A stretch of 32,606 nt of DNA from a virus. The notes beneath the pieces were generated by a model, which was given only the letters and a program-made list of their open reading frames with translations, was not told the DNA's origin and did not search any database. Shown here piece after piece: positions 10,460-16,727 of the stretch. A program made the translations under genes and the position numbers. Location: the IMG/VR virus record IMGVR_UViG_3300047557_003468, positions 1 to 32,606 of that record; one strand, written 5' to 3'. Numbering within the stretch: the stretch's first letter is position 1; each line of letters begins with the position of its first letter.

Positions 10460-10479
10460 CCATCACAAAAATCAAAGTT

Positions 10480-10674
10480 ATGACACACACAGCAGAAGTT
10501 AGCACACTGGTTCATCTCACTCCTGAAGAATTATGGACTCTCAGAATGGCTCTCTCTACCAGGGTTAAGTTCCTGGAGGCAGACTTGATTCCTATCTTAT
10601 CTAATCCAGGGCTCTGGATTGAGGAAGTAGAGGAAGCTAAGGCTTTAGAAAAGAAGCTACGAGCTTGCCAGTAA
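10480..10674 (+). CDS. Small helical protein of unknown function
   Basis: 64 aa, two predicted helices: LTPEELWTLRMALSTRVKFL and a second EEVEEAKALEKKLRAC, separated by a proline-containing turn (SNPGLW). The first helix resembles the helical hairpins of small phage proteins without known role. Leader CAAAAATCAAAGTT sets the start. Confidence 0.7.
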   Translation: MTHTAEVSTLVHLTPEELWTLRMALSTRVKFLEADLIPILSNPGLWIEEVEEAKALEKKLRACQ

Positions 10675-10682
10675 AAAAAATT

Positions 10683-10726
10683 GGTCCCAGCTGTTGCCTG
10701 GGACCTTCTTTCTTTGTATCTTTAGG
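10683..10726 (+). promoter_or_regulatory. Nested terminator/promoter between CDS 10480..10674 and 10748..10945
   Basis: Arms GGTCCCAG and CTGGGACC (10683-10705), loop CTGTTGC, TTG 10694-10696, tail TTCTTTCTTTG, TATCTTTAGG 10717-10726. Confidence 0.85.
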
Positions 10727-10747
10727 TCACAATCAAAAATCAAAGTT

Positions 10748-10945
10748 ATGCCAAACATGAGCTACTGCAGATTCAGAAACACTCTCAACGACTTGAGAGA
10801 TTGCGAGAACAACTTCTCCAACATCAGCTCTACTGAAGAGCTAAGAGCAGCCAAAGAAATGCTTAAGCTTTGTCAAGACATTGTTGACAGTGTATCGATT
10901 GATGAACTTGAACTGAGTGAGGAGGAAGTGGAAGACGATTATTAA
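10748..10945 (+). CDS. Small acidic protein with MSYCRFRNT N-terminal motif
   Basis: 65 aa. The frame is open upstream to 10694 through the promoter; the ATG at 10748 after AAAATCAAAGTT is preferred. MPNMSYCRFRNTLNDLRDCE is a motif I know from many small phage and phage-like proteins of unknown function. The rest is helical and ends in an acidic tail (DELELSEEEVEDDY). Two cysteines (in SYCRF and RDCEN) are part of the conserved motif. Confidence 0.8.
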   Translation: MPNMSYCRFRNTLNDLRDCENNFSNISSTEELRAAKEMLKLCQDIVDSVSIDELELSEEEVEDDY

Positions 10946-10949
10946 AAAG

Positions 10950-10982
10950 TTGGGTCCGGCTAGAAATAGTCGGACCTTCCCA
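10950..10982 (+). promoter_or_regulatory. Variant hairpin/promoter before CDS 11004..11471
   Basis: TTG 10950-10952, then 20 bp to a poor -7 box GACCTTCC (10973-10980). The spacer is a 10-bp hairpin GGTCCGGCTA/TAGTCGGACC (10953-10976) with a GAAA tetraloop. Here the hairpin lies after TTG instead of around it, and it could act mainly as terminator. Confidence 0.4.
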
Positions 10983-11003
10983 TCACATTCTAAAATTAAG
11001 GTT

Positions 11004-11471
11004 ATGAAAATAATACGCGCACAAGACTACATTAAGATGACAGAGCTAGCCTCTAAAGAAAAGAATGCATGCACAGTGTATGCCTTCGCAGCAGCCTTCA
11101 ACGTAGACTTCGATCAGGCTCACGGAACAGTAGAGTATCTCTTTGAGAGGGAGAACAAGAAGGGAGCCAAGACAAGCAACATAGTGAATAGGATGAAGCA
11201 GGCCTTTGAGTCTCAAGAAGTAATCAGAGGCCACAGAGTAACATCCATCATGTCCAATCCCAAGAAGCTCACAAGATGGAAGTACGGAGGTAACCATCAA
11301 GCAAGGAGAACAAGGATAAGTACCTTCATTCAAGACTATCCCATTGGTACATTCTACATTCTAGTTAGGAACCATGCAGTAGTCATCAAGGATGGAGTGT
11401 TGATAGACAATCTCAGCAAGGCCTCTGCCAAGAGCATAGTGAAGCATGCCTTTCAGATCGAACCAGCATAG
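11004..11471 (+). CDS. Probable papain-like/C39-like cysteine peptidase
   Basis: 155 aa. NACTVYAFAAAFNVDFDQAH places Cys23 at the start of a helix, as in papain-like and C39-like peptidases. About 100 residues later, IGTFYILVRNHAVVIKDGVL gives His124 in a strand and LIDN a following Asn/Asp, completing a Cys-His-Asn/Asp arrangement. Many phages carry small proteins of this layout; substrates are unknown. The middle is basic (KKLTRWKYGGNHQARRTRIS). The frame is open upstream to 10917 through the GAAA hairpin; the ATG at 11004 (leader CTAAAATTAAGGTT) is preferred. It is the last gene before the non-coding boundary. Confidence 0.7.
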   Translation: MKIIRAQDYIKMTELASKEKNACTVYAFAAAFNVDFDQAHGTVEYLFERENKKGAKTSNIVNRMKQAFESQEVIRGHRVTSIMSNPKKLTRWKYGGNHQARRTRISTFIQDYPIGTFYILVRNHAVVIKDGVLIDNLSKASAKSIVKHAFQIEPA

Positions 11472-11472
11472 G

Positions 11473-11493
11473 GAGAGGGGAGTCACCCCTCTC
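11473..11493 (+). terminator. Hairpin after CDS 11004..11471
   Basis: Perfect arms GAGAGGGG (11473-11480) and CCCCTCTC (11486-11493) with loop AGTCA; no T-run follows, so intrinsic termination is uncertain. Confidence 0.5.
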
Positions 11494-11922
11494 TCACTCG
11501 CTCTCGCCTGTCAACACTTGACAACAGCTGACATCAGGTAGGTTCACATAAGAGCACTATAACCCCAACGTAATTACACCTGATCCCGCGATATACGCAG
11601 ATACGGGGTCGCTGCTTGGTGTGAGATCCTCCCCTAAAATTTGACGACCCAAATAAAATATATACCAATCAATCGTATACTGTTTGTAAATTCACTTTTT
11701 ATTACTAATTTCACGGAATGCGATTATCGGGGAGAGGAAAAAATTTGAAAACCAATAAGTTATATACCGAATGCCTGACCTACTTAGAGTATCTACCCAG
11801 CGTACCTCAGTAAACAAATGTCATACCCCGCTAGGCTATAGTAAACCGGGTAAATTTCAGGGATCTCCAAATTCCGATATCAATACACCAGACTAGATTT
11901 AAACACTTTAAAATCCACTTAT
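11494..11922. other. Non-coding boundary region between early and structural blocks
   Basis: No frame with a credible start. Visible elements: inverted repeat TGTCAA-CAC-TTGACA (11509-11523); hairpin GATCCCG/CGGGGTC (11582-11610, one G-T pair); a weak promoter-like TTTG-N19-TAATTTCA (11683-11713); and, on the minus strand, GAGGTACGCTGGG (complement of 11796-11808), which equals the 3' motif of ncRNA E. I looked for a tRNA T-loop on both strands and found none. Confidence 0.5.
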
Positions 11923-12210
11923 ATGACCTTTACCTACTCTGCTCGACTTTTTGACTATGACAATGAGACTCGTACATTTGTTGCTGATGCCTACAGATTA
12001 GCCGTTGACGGGTATCTGGGAGCATTTCCAAGTGCTAGACAGGCATTCGATATATACAATCCAATGACCTCGGAAACTCGAACTTTTGAATTTGTCCGTG
12101 AAACGGACGGTTGCTATTTATTTGAGAACGAGTTAGACAGTCTCAAGTGTATTGTTAACCTAAACTGCGACTATGGGGAAGAAGTATACGATTATGGCAC
12201 GAATCAATAA
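11923..12210 (+). CDS. Small acidic protein, first gene of the structural side
   Basis: 95 aa, Tyr/Phe- and Asp-rich (FTYSARLFDYDNETRTFVAD, FPSARQAFDIYNPMTSETRT, ELDSLKCIVNLNCDYGEEVY). Predicted beta-rich; no family recognised. It has neither the AATCAAAGTT leader nor a clear promoter, and it overlaps the next gene by 17-38 bp, so it behaves like the coupled genes that follow. Confidence 0.55.
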   Translation: MTFTYSARLFDYDNETRTFVADAYRLAVDGYLGAFPSARQAFDIYNPMTSETRTFEFVRETDGCYLFENELDSLKCIVNLNCDYGEEVYDYGTNQ

Positions 12211-12490
12211 TAGGATTGGTGAGTCGCGTGGTGGGTTGAAAGAGGCGGGTAATATGATCGCCTCTCAACCCTATAACCCCTCTAAGAAACCCTCTTTTAC
12301 GGATCTCATTGTTGATGAGCTTAATAAGATGCTTAAAAAGAAGACTCTCTCAAGTGCTACTCACTCACACTCCATTGAAATTGCTCGTAGAATGGGAGGT
12401 ATATTGACCGGTATATACGGCAGGAGAGCACACGGACTCCGACAAGCAATACATGTTGTTTTATCACAAGTTCGCAAACGCTTTCCTTAG
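12194..12490 (+). CDS. Basic protein of unknown function
   Basis: 98 aa from the ATG at 12194 (MARINNRIGESRGGLKEAGN); the ATG at 12173 would add seven residues and lengthen the overlap with the preceding gene, so 12194 is preferred with modest certainty. Very basic, with two likely helices (SFTDLIVDELNKMLKKKTLS, LRQAIHVVLSQVRKRFP). A nucleic-acid-binding role is possible but unproven. It ends 1 bp before the AT-rich box at 12491. Confidence 0.6.
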   Translation: MARINNRIGESRGGLKEAGNMIASQPYNPSKKPSFTDLIVDELNKMLKKKTLSSATHSHSIEIARRMGGILTGIYGRRAHGLRQAIHVVLSQVRKRFP

Positions 12491-12500
12491 CTATTTATTA
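12491..12500 (+). promoter_or_regulatory. Candidate late promoter box CTATTTATTA
   Basis: Directly after the stop of CDS 12194..12490 and 16 bp before the ATG at 12516; preceded by AG as at 16374. Confidence 0.5.
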
Positions 12501-12515
12501 GCACAACTTAGCTAA

Positions 12516-12830
12516 ATGAAAAACAAGCAACTAATAACCGAACGTAGACAAATCATGAAGATTGCGGGTCTTCTGAACGAAGATGATTACAGCATGGGTA
12601 CACCATCAGGCGATACAGATGCCATGGGTGACTTAGCAGAATTTAGTTCTTCTCATCCTTATATAAAAAGTTTGGATGATGCTATTAAGATCGTATCAGA
12701 CGTTAATAACTTTGTATCAATCTATGCTGGTGATGATGAGTCGGGGAAGGCTAGTGAAGCGGATAAACTAAGTGCAAAGCTTGAAGATCTCAAGAATTTT
12801 CTAGAAAACATGCGTAAAAACGGTGAATGA
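12516..12830 (+). CDS. Acidic protein, unknown; first gene of a coupled cluster
   Basis: 104 aa, acidic, Ser- and Asp-rich in the middle, with a C-terminal helix (KLSAKLEDLKNFLENMRKNG). The N-terminal QIMKIAGLLNED resembles the first residues of the products at 12827 and 13158. I have seen such 'K(I/L)A.(I/L)L.E' starts on small virion-associated proteins of marine T4-like phages, but no function is established. It follows a candidate late promoter and overlaps the next gene by 4 bp. Confidence 0.65.
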   Translation: MKNKQLITERRQIMKIAGLLNEDDYSMGTPSGDTDAMGDLAEFSSSHPYIKSLDDAIKIVSDVNNFVSIYAGDDESGKASEADKLSAKLEDLKNFLENMRKNGE

Positions 12831-13048
12831 TTAAACTAGCTAATATCTTAGAAGATGTGTCTGATAAACGTAAGCATCTCAAAGCTGCACGCGATGTAGC
12901 TAATGAATTTGCACGTAGAGGACACGATCCGATAGAAGCTGTTAACTATGCTGCTGTCAGCGTTAAAAAAATGTCTGGTTATGATCTAACTCCAGAGGAT
13001 AAAGAAATCCTAAGGAAGGTTGTGTATGTTCACCCTAACTTTAAATAA
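12827..13048 (+). CDS. Small helical protein of the coupled cluster
   Basis: 73 aa, start ATGA overlapping the previous stop. MIKLANILEDVSDKRKHLKA begins with the shared 'IKLANIL.D' element, followed by a basic helix (RDVANEFARRGHDPIEAVNY) and a second (VSVKKMSGYDLTPEDKEILR). No family recognised. Confidence 0.65.
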   Translation: MIKLANILEDVSDKRKHLKAARDVANEFARRGHDPIEAVNYAAVSVKKMSGYDLTPEDKEILRKVVYVHPNFK

Positions 13049-13050
13049 GT

Positions 13051-13161
13051 ATGGCTAAAGCATCACCAAAACCACGTCCTATGAAAAGTAGGCAGAATGG
13101 TAAGAAACATAAGAAGCGTATTGATGAGAATAATGCAATACTAAACAAGTTTGCAAAGTGA
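13051..13161 (+). CDS. Very small (36 aa) basic protein
   Basis: MAKASPKPRPMKSRQNGKKH and then KKRIDENNAILNKFAK: half the residues are Lys, Arg or His. It fits exactly between two genes (2 bp after one stop, with its own TGA overlapping the next GTG start), which is the main argument that it is real. It may bind DNA or RNA through charge alone. Confidence 0.6.
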   Translation: MAKASPKPRPMKSRQNGKKHKKRIDENNAILNKFAK

Positions 13162-13541
13162 TTAAGATAGCATCCATACTAGCTGAAAAAGATCGTCTAC
13201 AGAATTACCTCTACAGCGGTACACGAGATCAAATAGATCTGCATCCTAATCCCTATACTGTTGTTGGTAGCAGCAAGGGAACTATCGAAGGTAAAGGTCC
13301 TCTTACACCCTCTGAGCGTCCTGAAAATGTCTACACATCGAATAAGTATAATGTAGGCTATCCTTGGAATTTACAGGATCCGAACATCTTTGAAGAGGAG
13401 TCTGAGATTAACGTGCATGAACGTTTGTTACCTCGTGAACTCCAAGTTATGGAACAACTACGTAAGATAGCAATCCGTCTCAGGCAAACTAACGTGACAG
13501 ATTCAGATATAAACAATTACATCCAAAACTATATTAAATGA
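13158..13541 (+). CDS. Protein of the coupled cluster, GTG start
   Basis: 127 aa. The GTG at 13158 overlaps the preceding TGA by 4 bp, and MIKIASILAEKDRLQNYL matches the N-terminal element of the two genes upstream, supporting this start. The middle is proline-rich and probably extended (HPNPYTVVGSSKGTIEGKGP, LTPSERPENVYTSNKYNVGY); the end is helical (ERLLPRELQVMEQLRKIAIR). No family recognised. Confidence 0.65.
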   Translation: MIKIASILAEKDRLQNYLYSGTRDQIDLHPNPYTVVGSSKGTIEGKGPLTPSERPENVYTSNKYNVGYPWNLQDPNIFEEESEINVHERLLPRELQVMEQLRKIAIRLRQTNVTDSDINNYIQNYIK

Positions 13542-13870
13542 AACCATTTAGCTTAAAGCAATGGCTTGTTGAGAATGAGCAAGGTCCTTATATGAAAGCA
13601 TCTACCTCTATGAATGAGGGTGGTGATCTAGAAACTGATATCTATAGAATCTTATCAAAACAAATAAAGTCAAACAGTATTGCAGGCTTTAGTGGTTCTG
13701 GAGTAGGATATCTTTTAAAACTCATGAATGATCACATTCTTCCTAACCTCTCTCCAGAAGTTTTACAGCAGGTTTATGATGAAGTTAAGCTTCTAAATTC
13801 TGATGAAGAGGATGAAGAATCCTTTAGCCAATTACAGCAAGCTGCTAAAGATTCTACTAGAGGATATTAA
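13538..13870 (+). CDS. Acidic helical protein, end of the coupled cluster
   Basis: 110 aa, ATGA overlap with the previous stop. It begins MKPFSLKQWLVENEQGPYMK, again a short amphipathic N-terminal element ending in Glu, then a glycine-rich bend (IAGFSGSGVGYLLKLMNDHI) and an acidic tail (NSDEEDEESFSQLQQAAKDS). No family recognised; probably acts with its three coupled neighbours. Confidence 0.65.
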   Translation: MKPFSLKQWLVENEQGPYMKASTSMNEGGDLETDIYRILSKQIKSNSIAGFSGSGVGYLLKLMNDHILPNLSPEVLQQVYDEVKLLNSDEEDEESFSQLQQAAKDSTRGY

Positions 13871-13888
13871 CATATAGTGTAATATTAG

Positions 13889-13920
13889 TTGATTTTCTGG
13901 AAAAAAAGTCGGATCTTTCA
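13889..13920 (+). promoter_or_regulatory. Host-type promoter before the glutaredoxin gene
   Basis: TTG 13889-13891, exactly 20 bp, GATCTTTCA 13912-13920; one changed base in the TA of the -7 box. It sits in the gap after the stop of CDS 13538..13870. Confidence 0.5.
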
Positions 13921-13994
13921 TTTGTATTAAATGATTGTCTTTCCTTTCTCGTCGAAAGGTCGCAAAAAAAGAAAAGAAAAGAAAGAAAAAGAAC

Positions 13995-14315
13995 ATGGAG
14001 AAAGTAAAGGTTTTAGGGCTACGTGGGTGCTCTTGGTGCAACTCTCTTAAAGTAGAACTATACGATAAAGGAATACCTTTCGAATTTATCGATGTCGATA
14101 AGGAAGGACGTATTGCGGATATGCTAGAAGAACTCCTGGATACAGAGAATTACCCCATTACAATGGTCCAAAGTAGTAATGCTATTGTTTATATCTACAT
14201 GCCTGATAAGGCAACTGATCTCGGAACTAGAACGTTACCTGATGGTAATACTAAGATCGGTTGTTTTAACCTGGTTGATATTTTAGAAGCTATCGAATTA
14301 AACTTAAATAAATAA
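13995..14315 (+). CDS. Glutaredoxin
   Basis: 106 aa, normal length for a phage glutaredoxin. MEKVKVLGLRGCSWC carries the redox pair C12-S-W-C15 after the first strand. The second strand is PFEFIDVDKE, followed by a helix (IADMLEELLD) and YPIT with the cis-proline P54 that lines the substrate site. In T4-like phages such proteins keep ribonucleotide reductase reduced, so nucleotide supply is the likely pathway; no reductase gene is in view. The frame is open upstream from a TTG, but that stretch is A-rich leader (GCAAAAAAAGAAAAG), so the ATG at 13995 is chosen. Confidence 0.85.
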   Translation: MEKVKVLGLRGCSWCNSLKVELYDKGIPFEFIDVDKEGRIADMLEELLDTENYPITMVQSSNAIVYIYMPDKATDLGTRTLPDGNTKIGCFNLVDILEAIELNLNK

Positions 14316-14316
14316 T

Positions 14317-14493
14317 ATGCGTTATAAATCACTGGTTTTATCAAAGCTGGAGTCTGTTGAAAATCTACTCAATAACCTCAACTCTCTTTTGTCTAATCCA
14401 ACCACTACTAGAGAGCAATTTGATCATTTCTTTGAAAAAGCTAAGGAGAGGTTAGAAGAGGTAAAAACATTAATTAATTCAGAATCTGAATAA
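14317..14493 (+). CDS. Small helical protein (58 aa) of unknown function
   Basis: Starts 1 bp after the glutaredoxin stop, so it is translationally coupled. MRYKSLVLSKLESVENLLNN and TREQFDHFFEKAKERLEEVK form two heptad-like helices, suggesting a helical hairpin or coiled-coil dimer. No family recognised. Confidence 0.65.
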   Translation: MRYKSLVLSKLESVENLLNNLNSLLSNPTTTREQFDHFFEKAKERLEEVKTLINSESE

Positions 14494-14498
14494 AAAAG

Positions 14499-14530
14499 TT
14501 GCTAGATTGTTTTTTTGGTAGTATGTTTTG
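14499..14530 (+). promoter_or_regulatory. Host-type promoter for the HD-domain gene
   Basis: TTG 14499-14501, 20 bp, TATGTTTTG 14522-14530, close to the Bacteroidota TANNTTTG. Followed by the leader CTCAAAATCAAAATT, the same type as in the left region. Confidence 0.75.
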
Positions 14531-14545
14531 CTCAAAATCAAAATT

Positions 14546-15328
14546 ATGCTATCAGCAGAACAAATCAAAAGCAATCTCGAGAAGTTTTACTCACTCGTAG
14601 AAACCCACATTTCAGATCCTCGCAAAAAACAACTTCTCGAACTTTACGATTCACAGCAGGAGATTTTAGCATTCGCACCTGCATCATCAAAAGCATCTTT
14701 TCATAATTCATTTGAAGGTGGTTACTTAGATCACGTAATTCGTGTAACCGAATGTGCTCTTATGTTGGCTAAGGTATGGGAAGTGCAAGGTGCTACGACC
14801 TCTACATTCACAAACGAAGAACTCGTATTCTCAGCTCTCAACCACGATCTAGGAAAACTAGGTCTTTACGGAAAGCCTCGCTATCTTCCTAATGATTCTG
14901 AGTGGCATGTAAAGAACCAAGGTGCTAACTACAAACCTAACGCAGAACTACCCTTCCTTCCAGTTCAGGATAATTCACTATTTATACTTCAGCAGGCAGG
15001 CATCCAACTCTCTCTAAACGAATATATTGCTATCAAAATACACGACGGACTCTATGATGAATCTAATCGTGCATACTTGATATCAGGACAGAATGAGTCT
15101 AAACTGAGAAGCTGCTTACCTATGATACTTCACCAAGCAGATCTCATGGCATCTAGGATAGAGTGGGAAAAGGAGTGGTTGAGTAAAGTTGGAGCACCTG
15201 CAAAGCCAAGAGAAGCAAAGCCAGCAACAGCTGCACAGTTTAAGCAACAAGCAGATGCTAAGAAGCTACAATCTGTAAGTGGTGCTAAAACTAACACATC
15301 ATTAATGAACGCTCTAAAAGGACTTTAA
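14546..15328 (+). CDS. HD-domain phosphohydrolase
   Basis: 260 aa. The HD signature is clear: H63 in GGYLDHVIRV, then H100-D101 in ALNHDLGKLG, and further His/Asp candidates in IKIHDGLYDES and ILHQADLMAS, giving the H...HD...H...D metal-binding order. The family removes phosphate from nucleotides or cyclic nucleotides; substrate unknown. The last 40 residues are Ala/Lys-rich and probably flexible. An earlier TTG start at 14528 would lie inside the -7 box, so the ATG at 14546 after AAAATCAAAATT is used. It keeps an early-type promoter inside the structural side. The next gene starts 1 bp after its stop. Confidence 0.85.
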   Translation: MLSAEQIKSNLEKFYSLVETHISDPRKKQLLELYDSQQEILAFAPASSKASFHNSFEGGYLDHVIRVTECALMLAKVWEVQGATTSTFTNEELVFSALNHDLGKLGLYGKPRYLPNDSEWHVKNQGANYKPNAELPFLPVQDNSLFILQQAGIQLSLNEYIAIKIHDGLYDESNRAYLISGQNESKLRSCLPMILHQADLMASRIEWEKEWLSKVGAPAKPREAKPATAAQFKQQADAKKLQSVSGAKTNTSLMNALKGL

Positions 15329-15329
15329 T

Positions 15330-15602
15330 ATGGTATTTGGATGGATCATGGTAGCTATCTGGGTAGCTACTATTGTCGGTTGGGTAATATTCAACTTGTA
15401 CAATAAGAACGTTAAATTAGAAAGAACTACTTTAAACCAAGCAATTTTTATTGCTAACTTACAATCTTTGATAGAACAATCTGATAAGGCTCTAAAAGAG
15501 CTAGATGATAAAATATGGCTTGAGAGCGATAAAGAGCTTCAAACTGTTTTTACAAATCTAAAAGCAATACAAAACGCACTAAATCAGTTCAATAGATCGT
15601 AA
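15330..15602 (+). CDS. Membrane-anchored coiled-coil protein
   Basis: 90 aa. Residues 2-23 (VFGWIMVAIWVATIVGWVIF) form one N-terminal membrane segment; the rest is a charged helix (LIEQSDKALKELDDKIWLES, LKAIQNALNQFNR). Single-span proteins of this shape are common near virion genes, but this one has no recognisable lysis signature. It starts 1 bp after the HD gene and overlaps the sigma gene by 1 bp (TAATG). Confidence 0.7.
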   Translation: MVFGWIMVAIWVATIVGWVIFNLYNKNVKLERTTLNQAIFIANLQSLIEQSDKALKELDDKIWLESDKELQTVFTNLKAIQNALNQFNRS

Positions 15603-16375
15603 TGGTGGATGATATTTTTACTAAAGAGGATACGGAGATAAGTCTAACGAAGGATGGAAAAGTAAGAAAAAGGAGACCTAAAAAATCAATAGATTACTTT
15701 ACACTAGATACCCAAGATGCGATACTGAGGTATAGAAGGGAGGTGTCGACTGCTCAGAGGAATAAGATATTTAATGAGGAGATCTACAATGCTTTTTACA
15801 AGCTAGCAGAGAATATAATACACACTTTCAAATTTTACTATACAGAAGTTGATAACATCGATGAACTAAAACACGAAGTCATTGCCTTCTTGCTAGAGAA
15901 GTTACACTTATACGACGAAAGCAAAGGTAAAGCTTATTCCTATTTTGGTACTATTGCTAAGAGGTATCTAATTGTTTACAACAACAATAACTACAAGAGA
16001 CTTAAAGGTAAAGCAACTGTAGATGAGGTTGACGAAGACAAAACAATAGTTAACAACCTAATCTCAGAATCTTCTGATACTCCAACAGAGATAACCTTCT
16101 TTGACACTTTTGTAAATTATTTAGACGACAATCTACTAGAGATCTTTCCAAAACCTCAAGAGGCAAGAGTTGGTGATGCTATTGTAGCAGTTTGTAAGAG
16201 GAAGGAAAGTGTGGATGTATTCAATAAAAAAGCACTTTTTATTTACATAAAAGAGATCACAGACGCTCCAACACCCACCATAACAAAGGTAATAAAAACA
16301 ATCAAACACATCTACAAAGATATGTTGAACAAGTATTTGGAGGAAGGCGACAAAATAGACATTTTTTCAAATTAG
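15602..16375 (+). CDS. gp55-like late-transcription sigma factor
   Basis: 257 aa. Residues about 45-130 look like sigma region 2: a helix EIYNAFYKLAENIIHTFKFY, then IDELKHEVIAFLLEKLHLYD, and ESKGKAYSYFGTIAKRYLIV, the 'D..KGKA.SYF..IAKRYL' element typical of T4 gp55-type factors. It is longer than T4 gp55 (185 aa) and has a further helical C-terminal part. In T4 this factor directs host RNA polymerase to late promoters; here the AT-rich boxes in front of structural operons are candidate targets. It overlaps the preceding gene (TAATG) and ends directly before one such box. Confidence 0.75.
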   Translation: MVDDIFTKEDTEISLTKDGKVRKRRPKKSIDYFTLDTQDAILRYRREVSTAQRNKIFNEEIYNAFYKLAENIIHTFKFYYTEVDNIDELKHEVIAFLLEKLHLYDESKGKAYSYFGTIAKRYLIVYNNNNYKRLKGKATVDEVDEDKTIVNNLISESSDTPTEITFFDTFVNYLDDNLLEIFPKPQEARVGDAIVAVCKRKESVDVFNKKALFIYIKEITDAPTPTITKVIKTIKHIYKDMLNKYLEEGDKIDIFSN

Positions 16376-16385
16376 CTATTTATTG
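16376..16385 (+). promoter_or_regulatory. Candidate late promoter box CTATTTATTG
   Basis: It begins 1 bp after the stop of the sigma gene and lies 11 bp before the ATG at 16397, at the head of the baseplate operon. Confidence 0.5.
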
Positions 16386-16396
16386 TAAAGACTTTT

Positions 16397-16727
16397 ATGG
16401 ATTTCGACTTCAATTTATACGACGGAAAGAAGTATTCGGATCTCCTCAAAGATATCGTAAAGAACCACAAAAATAAGCAGACGCAGATCAGAGCCTGGAG
16501 ATGCTGTTATATTGGTTCCACTCGTCAAAGGATATTTGGATTCAGATATTAAAAATGACGAAGCATTGGTTAAACTAGCTCAGATAACGCAGAAAGCAGC
16601 AGCTCCTGCAGCTACTAGTGATGGAAACTTATCTGACAAGGATTTAGAAATGCTCTTTAGTGATATACAAAAGAGTACAACTCCATTAGAGTATAAAGAG
16701 GTGAAAGAGTTAAAATCGACTGAATAA
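16397..16727 (+). pseudogene. Small virion-operon gene interrupted by a frame change
   Basis: The ATG at 16397 opens MDFDFNLYDGKKYSDLLKDI then VKNHKNKQTQI, and this frame closes about 50 codons in with a Cys/Arg-rich, implausible end. From 16491 the +1 frame reads EPGDAVILVPLVKGYLDSDI then KNDEALVKLAQITQ and continues to 16727, where it overlaps the next gene (TAATG). In related phages as I remember them, one protein carries both parts ('YDGKSLSDLFKD...' then 'GDAV..VPLIKEY.D.G.KNDE.L.KLA'), with a short segment between. Either a small deletion, a sequencing or assembly error, or a +1 frameshift joins them. The only start for the second part alone is a TTG at 16512. Confidence 0.6.

Noticed and set aside
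1951-10726. Regularly recurring GGCCCCAGG-type repeats that resemble a CRISPR array at first sight
   Set aside because: Spacing is 200-800 bp and the intervals are genes; the repeats are terminator hairpins merged with promoters.
10694-10747. Upstream extensions of several small genes (for example at 2243, 3941, 5987, 10694, 10917, 13935, 14528)
   Set aside because: The added codons translate promoter, hairpin or leader DNA; the recurring peptide xPGTxxVxxFR is the translated promoter.
16482-16495. GATCAGAG inside the frame-changed gene, matching eight bases of the small-RNA motif
   Set aside because: It lacks the following GTASGCTG, the promoter and the helices; an eight-base match is expected by chance in a window this size.
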